A stretch of 64,000 nucleotides of DNA, from the NCBI RefSeq assembly GCF_030704535.1, contig NC_081820.1:22147001-22211000 (forward strand). Reading direction: 5' to 3'. This DNA comes from Vitis vinifera. Its lineage: Eukaryota; Streptophyta; Magnoliopsida; Vitales; Vitaceae. The translations under genes were made by a program, and so were the position numbers. The notes under the pieces were generated by a model, which saw nothing but the letters and a program-made list of their open reading frames with translations, made no database searches and was not told the origin of the DNA. Shown one piece after another: positions 36,433-47,800 of this stretch (the first letter of the stretch is position 1; every line of letters begins with the position of its first letter).

Positions 36433-37280
36433 CTAGGCTGAAGTAGGGGCCACTGCAGGGGCAACCACGTATTTCACAGAATTGACCCCTGATACTGGCC
36501 CTGGTGCCACAAAACCAGAGCTTCGGATCTCCGCCATTTCTCTCCTCGCATCACCTCTTTGTGCTTCACATAGTTTTGGTAGAAATACACCTGCAGATTA
36601 TCACAAATATTAGCTATTTTTACGTGAGAAAAATAAGACATGCATGTTAGTCTCCGGCCGTTTTGGTTTGGACGTTTGTAGGTTACCTTCACCGGCAGCG
36701 AGATTGAAGTAGAGATCAACAATGTTGGGGCAGCCGTTATAGCACTGAGTAGAGCAAAGCTTCCGGGTGAACCCACACTCCAGGAGAGAATCCGATGATA
36801 TCCCAAGCGACTTCCTATCGAGCCCACAGGCTTCAATGCACTGGTCGCTCTCCACCCAGTCCTTCACCTTGTCAGCCTCAATCTCCGACGTCCTGCACAC
36901 GTATGCTTCCTCTCCGCTCCTCCTCACGTGCTTCTCAAGCACGCAGCGCTTGCCGGATGATGACACAGCGAAGGCGCATGTGTCCTTGTTAAGGTTCTCA
37001 CATGTTGTTCCTCCTACACCACCAACCCAGTACCCCAAGTATGTATTAGATTAAAAGCTTTTGATGTAGATGACGAAAATCCATCCCAAATATGGGAAGG
37101 AAAGTGGGATTTTCAGATGAAAGGTGCTTGAAAAAGGGCTGATTTTCAATATGAAATATGAAAATTATTTTAAAATCAATATGAAAGAGTCCATTGTTTC
37201 TTACCTAGAGAACCTTGAACACAGACTGCAAGTGTAAGAGCCAGGATTGCCAGGGACTTCAAGCCAAAGTTAGGAGCCAT
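36433..37280 (-). CDS. PAR1: PAR1 family secreted cysteine-rich protein, copy 3, intact
   Basis: Exons (minus) are 37280-37205, 37013-36687 and 36590-36433, with lengths 76, 327 and 158 bp identical to the other copies, giving 186 residues. The signal peptide reads MAPNFGLKSLAILALTLAV. Exon 2 carries the family cysteine pattern, with GTTCEN in place of the GITCEN of copies 1 and 2, and DTCAF, ACGLD, KLCSTQCYNGCPNI as in copy 2. Exon 3 gives GVFLPKLCEAQR-type sequence and ends in an Ala/Pro-rich tail. Probably an exported protein of unknown biochemical role. All splice sites are GT-AG, so it looks functional. Confidence 0.92.
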
Positions 37281-37378
37281 GGGCACAGCTCTAATGCACC
37301 AAACAAGCCAAAAACTTAGCTGAGGTTTCGCAGAGAGTTAGAGTTGTGTTGTGGAGACTGGGTATTGAGGAGGGCAAG

Positions 37379-37390
37379 CTATTTATAGTC
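37379..37390 (-). promoter_or_regulatory. TATA box of PAR1-3
   Basis: GCTATTTATAGTCG (minus CGACTATAAATAGC) lies about 105 bp upstream of the ATG. TTTGACT is found near 37594-37599, as in the other copies, and the promoter also contains a partial local duplication of the GTCAAAGACTCC(G/A)CCATTAATG segment (about 37550-37620). Confidence 0.65.
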
Positions 37391-37904
37391 GTTGCAGCTG
37401 GGTAGTTTAGAACGTGGGGGAAAGATTTGGAAAATGGAATATTCGGTGTGAAAAATAAAGATATAGACCTCAATTCTAAATTTTAGTGAAGATAGATGGC
37501 TTGTTGTGGGACAGTGCTTGGAAGGTTGGTGAATGGACCCCAATATTTTGGCAACAAAGACTCCGCCATTAATGAAAAACAGAAGTTTTGCCAGTCAAAG
37601 ACTCCACCATTAATGGAACACGGCTCTCTGCAAACTTGGCACCATATTTAATTTCCATGATTTTGGCCGTACCAAACGGTGCTTTATTTGAGAATTAGTC
37701 AAAACTACTGCACATGTTAGGCCTTCGCCTGGCTTCTGTATTGAAAACGGGAGTTTGGGAATTAAACACTGCTTTGTTTTTGTTTACTCGTACGTGTTAA
37801 TTGACTAGTTTTGTACAATTTTAACGGTAAGAGTGTGAGACCTATGGCACTGTTAAAATTTTAGAATATATGGCCACGTAATATATTAATAATAAGTGTC
37901 AAAT

Positions 37905-38410
37905 TAATATTTTATTTTAATAAAAATGTGGTTACACGTGGAGTTTTTGTTTAGTAGTTTATTGTTTTGCCCTCTACAAGATAAGAGTAAGATATGATTT
38001 AATTAGTAATAAAACAAAGTAATACCCAAGGGAAGCTTTTCTAAGCACTAAACACATGATTTCCCAAAATACAACGGTTCTGAAAGCAGAATCAAAGTAG
38101 GTAAAACATGTTTTGAAAATGGAAGTATTTTATGGTGGAACTAATGATAGAGTAATTGAAGTTTTCAAAAGCATCATTGCTTCTTCCACTGCGAAATTAC
38201 AAGAAGATGAAAAGGCTGCATCACATGTTTTGAAATTAAGGAAATTCAGAACAATATTTTTGGAAGTGTTAGAGAATTTAAGCAAACAGGAGTTGTCCAG
38301 GCTGGAAACCAACTCCAGTGGTCAAGCAAGCCATTAGTGTAGGGACTGGACTACGCTTCTGGAAATATCCCTCTCCTGTTCCACCTCCATCATTGTAGTT
38401 AAACCATTGG
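37905..38410. repeat. conserved spacer block A, copy 3, with a 74-codon open frame
   Basis: Third copy of the block. On the + strand 38113-38337 is open (MKMEVFYGGTNDRVIEVFK...). It has no recognised domain, and the frame is not kept in the other two copies. It may be a decayed small gene or non-coding sequence that is conserved only because it was duplicated. Confidence 0.6.
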
Positions 38411-38559
38411 TTGGCTTTCTATTCCCCCCAATTCAAAAAAATCTTTTCCATACCTACTTGTTTTGAAATTTTGGAAAAGTGTCCTCTCAAAGAATGCTCT
38501 TATTTTTGCTATCAAATATATTTTAGGGTTTTGTAAAAATCATTGAGTTATCTAGGGTC

Positions 38560-39487
38560 TCTTTTAGTAATTGTTTTAAAAAATAATTGTAAAAAATAGT
38601 TTTTGAAAACTGTTTTGTGATATCTGTAGAACAAAAGTCTGATTTGAAACCTAAAATATTTTAAACTTATTTTGAATATTTTTAAATATGTTTTGGAAAT
38701 AATTTTTATATGTAGTGTTTTAGTTTTAATAATTTTTCATGTTTATATAATTATTTTTTAAAAATCCTCTTAAAAAACAAGTGAAAAAGATAAAAAACAA
38801 TTAAAAGACGTTTTCTAAAAATACATTATTTTATGTTCTTAAGAATAAAAAATAGAAAACTGTTTTTTGTTGTCAAATGTGTTTTTAATATTTTTTTTGT
38901 TCTGAAAAATAGAAAACTGTTTTAAAAAATAGTCCCAAACAAGCCCTTAGGGTTTGTTTGGTAACAAGTTTTAAAAATAATTTTAAGTTCAAAATATGTT
39001 TGATAACTAACACTTTATTTTCTGGTCTTAAGAACAGAAAATAAAAAACAGTTTTTGATTATCAAACGTGTTTTCTGTATTTTTTTGTTTTAGAGAATAG
39101 AAAATTATTTTAAAAAATAGTTCCCAAACAAGCCCTTAGAGTTTATTTGGTAACAATTTTCAAAAATAATTTTTAGTTCAAAATATGTTTGATAACTATA
39201 AAACAGAAAATAATTTTTTATTTTTAAAAAGAGAAAATAAAGAATTTTTAGAAAATGTCTTTTTAAGTTGTTTTCTAATAGTTATTTTAAAAAAATAATT
39301 ATACAAGAATGATTAAAAGTAAAATATTACATATTAAAATTATTTGTAAGACATTAAAAAATATAAAAAAGTAGGTTAAAAATATTTTAGGTTTCAAACA
39401 AATTTTTATTTTATAAAACATTAAAAAATTATTTTTAAAAATTATTTTTCAAATCTATTTTCTAAAACAGTTATCAAATAAGTCTTT
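38560..39487. mobile_element. cluster of MITE-like repeats
   Basis: Repeated boundaries CCCAAACAAGCCCTTAG(G/A)GTTTGTTTGGTAAC at about 38935-38960 and 39122-39150 separate blocks rich in TTTTAAAAATAATTTT and GAAAACTGTTTT. This looks like nested or tandem non-autonomous hAT-like elements. Similar worn sequence is seen at 17765-18180, 34900-35400, 48560-49360 and 60300-60490. Exact ends not resolved. Confidence 0.5.
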
Positions 39488-42400
39488 ACTTTTATAAATA
39501 AATATAATAATGAAGTAAATCAACTTCATGGGATGAAATAATTGTGCTACTTTGATAGAGGGGATTAAAATAGAGTTATTTGATTGGAAGGTTTATAATA
39601 ATTTTATTTAAAGCCTTTAATGCACAAATTTTGTGTTAAAATAGTATGATTCCTAGAATTTTAACTCTTTCATATAAAAAAAAAAAGAAAAAAAAAGTAA
39701 GAGTTTACAATATTTAATATGTACTAATTAAAAACACAATCAAACGAAGTTTTCAGATATGTATAATTTAGTATTATTGCTTTGAATAACAGAATAAGTT
39801 TGATTTCATTATCTTGTATTTTAGTTTTATTATATGAAGAATGTCATGTTATTTTATTTTATTGTTTAATATTTTTAAAATCAACCACTCCTAAAATATA
39901 TAAAATTTCCTTTATTAACTTCAATTTTTTTTTTTTGACTTTTTTTTTCTTCTATTTTTATTCTTTATTTTCTTTTTCTTCTATTTTTATTCTTTATTTT
40001 CTTTTTCCTTGAATTTTTTCTCAAATTTTTTTCCGCAAAACCTAGGCTAGGAGAAAGGAAGAAAGAAGAAAGAATGAAGATCCCTTGAACTTGCCAAAGA
40101 AAGAAGAAAGAAAGAAGATTTTAACGGGATGAAAGGGCTATGAAATTTGAAAATGATTGCTTCCTTAAGTTATTAAGTTGGTTGAAGAAAAGAAGGGATC
40201 GAGGATGGAGTGTTCTTCTATATGTAGGCGTGATTTGCGGGGCTTAAATTAAACTGAAGGAGAGAGTTTGTAATTAATTAGTCCATGGATCTTAGATTTC
40301 AACTTTTTTTTAGCCTTTGACGCTTCCCATGAATATGGAAAGAATTTCTAGAAGTTTGGCTTTTGTCTTTCAACTTCATCTTTTTTTTCCCACCAAAGAA
40401 AAAAGTGTTTGAAATTTGGTTATGGGGGTTACCTTTTTTTACCACCATAGACAAATTGTCTGAAACTTTTTTATTTACTTTTCAAATTAAGACTTGCCTC
40501 TGTTGATTCATAATATGTTGAATGGTAGGTTAGATATTGATTAATTAGGCCTGTTTGGATTATCTTTGGAAAGTCAAAAGCAATAAAATAATTTCAGCAT
40601 GTATATTATTATTTGTTTTATTAATTTATTTTTAGTTTTTTTTGTAATATTTTTAAGGGTTTTGAAATGATTAATATATTTAAGATAATTACATATTTAC
40701 AAAATATCATCTCAATTCCTCATATTTCATCATATCTAAAAAGTGATATGGTTCCAAAGGATGAACCGCAAGGATAATTCCAATAAGATTTTATTCTTTA
40801 ATAAAAAAAAAAAAATTATCTATTTCATCTATTCCATAACCAAAATAGGAGATATTAGTTACACAACCATTTTGAATTGAAAGAGAGATTTTAAGAAATG
40901 ATAGAATTCCACTTTATCAATAACCGAGGTAGATTTAGTTTATATCCACTAATATTTTTTACCCAAATTTTCATTCAACATTTTCTAATATTTAAATAAA
41001 ATCCAATTGTTGATATTTGTGTAATTTACGATATTTTAATTCTTGATATTTGCTATAACAAATAAATAAAAGGTATGAATCCGGAATCCTATTCTCCTTC
41101 TCTTTCCTTCTAATTATAAGATTGTTTATTTATTAAGACTTTATTTTTTTTATATATGTAAATATAAAATTATTTAGATTTAAAACACAAATGAATATAC
41201 ATGTAACATATAATAAGTATTAACAAATATAAAATTGACTCAATGGAAATGACTAATTAAGTCCATTGTATTGAAAGACATGAGTTAGAGCACATTCATT
41301 TACCACAATTAAACATAATTCAATAGAGATAAAGTGTAAATCCTTCGGAAGTAGAATGACTCCTTTTCATTTATTTAATTAGTTGCACAACTTATAATGA
41401 CTTTTTTTCATCTATTTAACTAGTTGCACAATTGATAATTCAACTAGTCAACCTATCGCACAATTGGTATCACACTTATTTACAATTATTAAGCACAATT
41501 CAACTTTGAATAAAATGATCCCTTTTCATTTGTATTTCTTAGAAATCAAGTAAACATGTCATTAATGCTATCGATGAACAAATGGAGCAACCATTGTTTT
41601 ACTAGTTACACAATCGATCAATAGCTAATCAACCGATTACTCGGTTGATAACACATTCATTTATCACTATCAAATACAATCCAATAAGAATAAAATGCAA
41701 ATTCTTTTGAAGAAAAACAATATATAATGTTATATGTAAGGAAAACTTAATCCCAAATAATGTTCCCCTAAATGAAGATCTACAAATAAACCAATTGTAA
41801 TTTTTATACTACTCTTTACCATTCATATATATATGAAATTACTAGAATAAGATTTTTTTTTTTTTTTTTGAAAATAGAGAAAAAAAATTAGAAATAAAAA
41901 TGATTAAAAATTAAAGGAAAAAAAAAAACCCTAGACTTTGTGTAGTGAAAGTACAATTTTATGAATATACCGAACTATCATAAGATTAATTGAAAGTACA
42001 ACTCTTATTTTGAAGACACAATTATCATAAGATTAATTGATTAAAAGAGATGAAAAGATTCTAAATTTATAAAATTAACATCTCCCATTTTTTAACTTAA
42101 GAGTAATCCATTTTTGACATAAATACCCTTTAATATTTTCATTATTTACATATGTGTTTTAAAAGAATAGGGTTATTTTTGTAAGAAAAAATGAGGGTAT
42201 TTTTGTTCAAAATAGGTATATTTTTAGGTTGAAAAAAAGTGAAGGGTTAGTTTTTTAAAGCGGAGATGATTTCATCCCTTTTAATCAATTATCTTATGAT
42301 ATCATATGGTGCTTATGAAGAGTTTATGTGGCACAAAGTGTTATAATTCTTGCACTATTTTTCAAATTATCATTTTTATTTTTTTGCAAATATTTCTTTT

Positions 42401-43460
42401 TTAATCTACCTAAATGTGTCAAAAATCCACCCAACGCAATGGGCCAAACAATTGGTCTTTCCCCAGCCATGTGATGGAACATTTGGCTCAAATGTTCATA
42501 ACCACCACCAACCATATGAAGAAATTGGGCCGAAAATGAGCTAGGTTTGGGCTTAAGATTTACCAATGTTTCAATGAGCTGAGCCCAAATGCCAATCAGA
42601 TAAGATTGAAAGTTCGGCTGAATGGGCCTAGTTACATCCACTAAAATTCATGCCATCTCCACACACATTGTACTCATCCAATTTTTTCAGTACAACAATT
42701 TTGGATGGTCAAGGAGGTGAAGAAGTTGTTCAAACAACTCTGAAGAGAAGTCTCCTGGTAAACTAATAGCCATCATCTTATATATATCAACATAGGGGAA
42801 ATGGCAGAAGGAGAAAAGAAAAACCCAATACCATGATTCCATCACTTTCTCTGGTAAAAGAAAAATCACTTGATCACAACATTGTTAATGCCTTTGAAAT
42901 TTGAATGATCATCAACTTACGGCTAAGTAGTTTTAAATATTGACCCCACATTGTCTTCAACCCATGTGTAATAGGAAACTAGTAATCGAAGAATAATAGG
43001 CTCGACATGTCACTGAAGACCATGTCTTAAAAAGACGAATATTTCCCTACTATTGCAGGTGGACTTTCAATACAAAGCCAAACACACCCCTATTTCTGAG
43101 ATTGCAGCCTTGGGAACAAAACACCAATGCCCAAGTTAGATTATCAATCCAAAAAGTAGATGAAGTTAAAAGCAAACAAGATTCTAGATCTAAATCTTTT
43201 AGGGTTGAACTCTTTTCTCATATTAATTGAAAATATATGGTTGGTGGGATAGAAAATGACATCAAAAAGGACATGTCTCTTCAATCTAAAATGAAAAAAA
43301 ATGGCTCTTCTTTTCTAATTAACCATTAAGAATCCTTCACAAAAATAATTACCATAGTACATCCTTGTACTTTGAGAGACAATAAATGATAAAAGGTAAT
43401 GATAGAGCCAGCTAGTGATGAACTAAGAAGGGTGCATGTGTGTTTCAGCTATGTATAAAC

Positions 43461-44574
43461 CAGAAACAACAAGAGAATCAGAGTGCAAGTACTCAAAAAC
43501 TTTTACACAAACCTACCCTGAACCAGAAGAAATACCAAATGAAAGACATAGAGGACAAAAGACTTTCTGAATTGGCGACATTGCCAAGCACAAAGACAGA
43601 AAGGAGGAGGATAAGATGCTTAGCAAAAGAAGAAATCCATCACTATCAGTATGTAGGAGATATTGCAGACTGGGAGAGGAACTACCATGTGTAGTGTGTA
43701 AGAGCATATCTGACATGGGCCTCATTTTTTTGATTCACATTACCTACCATTTATAACAACATCTGTATTATCACCATACATACCTTAAAACATCGCTTTC
43801 TCATTATGCAATTCGTGCACATGAGATGCCCACGAGTGTGAGAAATGACAGACGAGAGAAACGAGTAATAATTTTATGCTATTAATCATTGATGTATGGA
43901 TATGTCAATGACAATCGATGGGGTTATGGAAGAGTTCGGTCTCTCCAAAGGAGTCATGGATTTAACCGGAGTTGCAGGCCTTGTTAGGGAAGATGGAAGT
44001 GTATGTCGCAAAGAAAGAAAAGGTTGACTCGGTTTGAAAAGATGACCGGCGAAGGAAAAGGATGAAACCCAATTAGAGAATCAAAGATTATTCCACAATT
44101 ATTTTTAAATTATGATAAATAATTGATTATGTATGGTGGAATCAGAAGAATTCAACAGATGTTTGATTGATAATAATAATAAGGAGAAAAAATTCTTCAA
44201 ATGGGAAATCAACCTATAGAGATGTGCTTTTGCTGTGTTGAGAAAAATCTGCAGAAAGTCAATTTTATTCTATTTTTATTTATTTATTTATTTATTATGA
44301 AACCTAAGATCACTGATTATAAGACAATCATGGAGTCTTGGAATTCATGCTTAAAGTAATCGACACATCTTAGCTGAAAAAAGCTTTCAGAAGTCAGGAA
44401 AATAAAAGAAAAACACCCCACTACTATGAAGATATTCTGAAAATTAACCAACCTATCAAACATCTATATACAATCAAAACCATATGAAAGGAAGTATGAG
44501 AAGTTGAATTCAGAAAGACCTCAGAAAACATACCTGAAAGGGAGGTGGGAGATGCTGAGAAAGAGGCACTGATG
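43461..44574. other. region downstream of MIR393, no coding gene
   Basis: Mixed-composition sequence with short open frames (43440-43694 and its antisense) lacking protein signatures. It may contain the 3' part of the MIR393 primary transcript, which runs on the minus strand from about 44790. No other feature supported. Confidence 0.5.
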
Positions 44575-44690
44575 GAGAGTTCCTAAGGGATAGCATGATC
44601 CAATGGGAAAAAGGCCAGACTTTGTTATGATAGTCTGGTAAGAGAGGTGGAAGATAACCATGGGATCAATGCGATCCCTTTGGAACTGTC
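44575..44690 (-). ncRNA. MIR393: miR393 precursor hairpin
   Basis: On the minus strand the 5' arm (44684-44663) holds the complete 22-nt miR393 sequence, beginning TCCAAAGGGATCGCATTG. The 3' arm (44601-44581) holds the star strand, beginning GGATCATGCTATCCC. The arms pair with two mismatches and one bulged base. The pairing extends to CATGG / CCATT at the loop side, and an inner stem CCAGACT / AGTCTGG lies in the loop. miR393 directs cleavage of TIR1/AFB auxin-receptor mRNAs. Its 22-nt length is the class known to trigger secondary siRNAs. It lies about 1.1 kb past the end of the PAR1 array. The 90-codon frame over the hairpin is not thought to be a protein. Confidence 0.95.
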
Positions 44691-44817
44691 CACCTGCACC
44701 AACAACAACAAGAAGAAGAGGAGCTAGAAAGGCGGTGGTCCGTGGAGACATATGGTGGAAGTGGTGTGTTTTAATGGGGGAGATTGTGATCAAAAGGTGG
44801 TGATGGGTTTGGGTTTT

Positions 44818-44826
44818 GATTTATAG
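44818..44826 (-). promoter_or_regulatory. TATA box of MIR393
   Basis: The minus strand reads CTATAAATC about 135 bp upstream of the mature miR393 sequence, a usual distance for plant MIR genes transcribed by Pol II. A CT-rich tract (minus strand of 44836-44890) lies just upstream. Confidence 0.7.
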
Positions 44827-44835
44827 AAAGGGAGA

Positions 44836-44890
44836 AGACAAAGAGAGAGAAAGAGAAAGAGAAAGAAAAAAAGAGAGAGAAAGTGAAAAG
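44836..44890. repeat. GA-rich microsatellite in the MIR393 promoter
   Basis: Imperfect (GA)n and (GAAA)n tract. On the sense strand of MIR393 it is a TC tract. GA/CT repeats of this kind can bind BBR/BPC factors in plants, which is inference here. Confidence 0.8.
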
Positions 44891-44899
44891 AGAAGAAAC

Positions 44900-47800
44900 A
44901 GGAGAGGAGAAGAAAGAAAGGTTGGTTGGTTTCGGTTACTGTACCGCCTTTTCTTTAATCTTCACGCAATTGGTGTCATCGACCAAGTTTCATGCCACCA
45001 TCAATCTTAAGCTTCATGCTCTCTCAAAATTACTCAAATAACCTTTCCAAATTATTCATCTTCCTCCCCATTAATTTGACTTTCTTGTACTAACAGCCTA
45101 ACACCAAGATATAGTGCAGCATGACAATGGGGTGAATTTTTTTTTTTTTTTTTATTATGTAATTCTTATAATATCAAAAAAAAAAAAATTCATGAACTTA
45201 TTTAAAGAATGAAGAATCTTATTTTATTTAAATTAATGATTGATTTTATTATATTTAGTATAAATATGTTAAGATACTATCGATTTCATATTTCTTTATT
45301 TAACACTTGCATATAAATATATTTACTTAAAATATTTTATTTAAAATCTTTAAAAAAAATAAATTTATAGGAATGTTAATTAAAAAATTATAATTAATAA
45401 TAATTAAATATATTTATGCTAAACCTTATTTTTAATTGAAATTAACCCATTAAATTAAAATGTTTGGTGTTGTCACGCTATATGGTGCACATGATGAGAG
45501 GGACGAGGTTGGGGGTAATTTGGTCAAATTAAAGCAATGGCTTTTCTGTAAATCAAGCGACATACAAGGGCATCAGTGTAGAGGTGGGGTATTCTCGTGT
45601 GCCCTATACCAAGTACTATGTATGCTAATAATAATGGTGGGAATATTTAAAAATAAAAAAACAAAAAATAATCATAAATCATGACCTTTTGACACCAACC
45701 AAAATCATTTCATGGGCTAAAATATTACGAAATTATTAAATTATTTCAACATCTTTATCATTAAATTTCAAATTTAGCCGTGACACAAAAATAATATGAG
45801 ATTATTTTAAATTTTAGGCTTGAAAATTTTTCCAAAAATGAAAATTCTAAAAAAAAAAAAAAAGAGGGCACATTCATCATAAGTCCCATAAATTTATTAA
45901 ACGTTAGTACTATCAATTTAGAGTAGGTACGAGAACACAATGCATTTAATCATATATGTTAATAATTTAGGGTTGTTTCCAATATATTTATTGCATTCAC
46001 GTGCACATCCATGTACAAATAATTTATATTTTCTTTAACTTGATTTTTATTTTATTTTATAATTTAGGTTTTTAATTTGTGAATTATTAAATAAAGTACA
46101 TTTAAGTGTTCATACAAATACGAAGTTTAAGATTAAAATTTGAATTCAAATAAATTTTTTGATGGGAAAATAATATTAAAGGTTGAATGTAATTTTTAAG
46201 ATGATTTGAATAAAATTTAAAAATCGGGTTTTGAACAATTATTTGTTATTTCTTTTAATATTTGAATAATAAAAAATTTAAAAACATTTTCTAAAATTAA
46301 TGACAACCGCTCTTACACATTAACACTACCATTTTAGTGTAGCATCGAGTTTTGATGTCATGTTTTAAAAAGGAAAAAAACTAATTTAATAAAAAAAATT
46401 AAAATGATGTAAGTACGAAAGTAAATTTTAAATATAAAATTTTAGTTTGATTGATCCCTCCAAAATGCAAAATTTAAAAATTGAAAATCAAAAGACATCT
46501 CAAAAAGGTAATTTACATATCTGAGAGCATTTATTAAGCAAGTACAAGGGCATGTTGAAAAAAATAATTAATTCAAAATTTGAGTGGGATTATTTGGGCA
46601 ATGAAAGAGGGACACGTGTCAGCATGGAAAGGGGGCATTGAATAAGTGTAGTATACGAATGGAGGGGTAGTGCTGGTAATAATGGGGACATAAATAATAA
46701 TGGGTGTCTTATGTGGTTTTAAGGCAGGTATGGGTTGCAATCAAACAGCTAATATTGATAGCAAGACAAACAGCACTTAGTCCATTAGAAAATGACACTT
46801 TTCATTTCCCCCTATAAAAATCTTGTTTTCCACCCCACAAATGGGAAAAGGAGGAAAAAATCTCTCATTCAAAAGGTTGAAAATGAAATCAACAACTTTT
46901 CATTTTAATCTACATAAAATAACGCATTAATTAATTAATTAATTAATTAATCAAAGATTAATAACATTTTATTCTCTTAATTTTAGGAATTTCCTTAGAT
47001 TATTCATCGTATTATTTCTATTGTCAATTTTTTAAAATAATCATAGGAGGAGACTGAAACTTGTCTTTTTTAAAAGACTCTAAGTCAAGTCACGATGATG
47101 GTTGTATGTCGTAAAAGATTTGATTTATCTAGACAAACCATGATTTTCTTTCTAAACCCTAAAGAACCTGATCTTAAAATCTAAATTTATCTTAGTTTAA
47201 TTTTAATTAAGTTAAACATCACAATTTTCTCGTGGTGGCACAAAAGTCTTATTCACAATACTTGCAATAGATCAATAATGATGAACTTCTTACTAATGGG
47301 GCATGAGAGATTGGACTTTTTTGAAAAAGCAATTATTCACCCTTATATTTGGAAAAGAAACAAACAAGGAGTCGTGGTCTCTTGTTTTATATGATAATTT
47401 CATACTAATAAAAAAAAAATCAATTTCAAATCAATACAAAGTTTTTCAATTTACACGTTTCTTTACCCGAAAAAACAAATAACAAATGTTAATGAAATAT
47501 GCACAAGTTGTCTCTCTAGACAACATGTTCTTGGTTGAAAGGGTTAAATGGGTAAAGAAAATTTCAATTCAAGGAGAAGGTCCAAGATATTATCACTTGA
47601 TATCTTCCTAAACATTCTCAAAGAATATCACCATATTTTGGGATAAGTGGAGTGTTCATATTCATTTCCAACCCAATTAGGGAGGACATATGAAAATAGA
47701 TATATATATATATATATAAAAGAGTGAAAATAATCAAGAAGATACCCAAAACTAAGAAAATATTTATAATGTTTGATTCTTTTAATTTTGTGAATATTTC

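Larger units (their letters stand above)
36290..43460. repeat. PAR1 tandem unit 3
   Basis: Contains PAR1-3 and about 6 kb of spacer with blocks homologous to unit 1 (37905-38410, 40200-40365, 41270-41720, 42400-42690). The end of the unit (43320-43460, ACAAAAATAATTACCAT... GTGTTTCAGCTATGTAT) matches the sequence that precedes PAR1-2 and PAR1-3, but no fourth PAR1 gene follows. Otherwise the spacer is AT-rich with MITE-like repeats (38560-39480) and no gene. Confidence 0.8.

Noticed and set aside
44521-44793. 90-codon minus-strand frame over the MIR393 hairpin
   Set aside because: It reads straight through the mature and star arms and has no domain. The RNA hairpin explains the sequence. A pri-miRNA-encoded peptide cannot be excluded but is unsupported.
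45460-45684. 74-codon + frame in the gene-poor region
   Set aside because: No homologous family, no promoter or splice context, and ends in a Lys/Asn-rich translation of AT-rich DNA.
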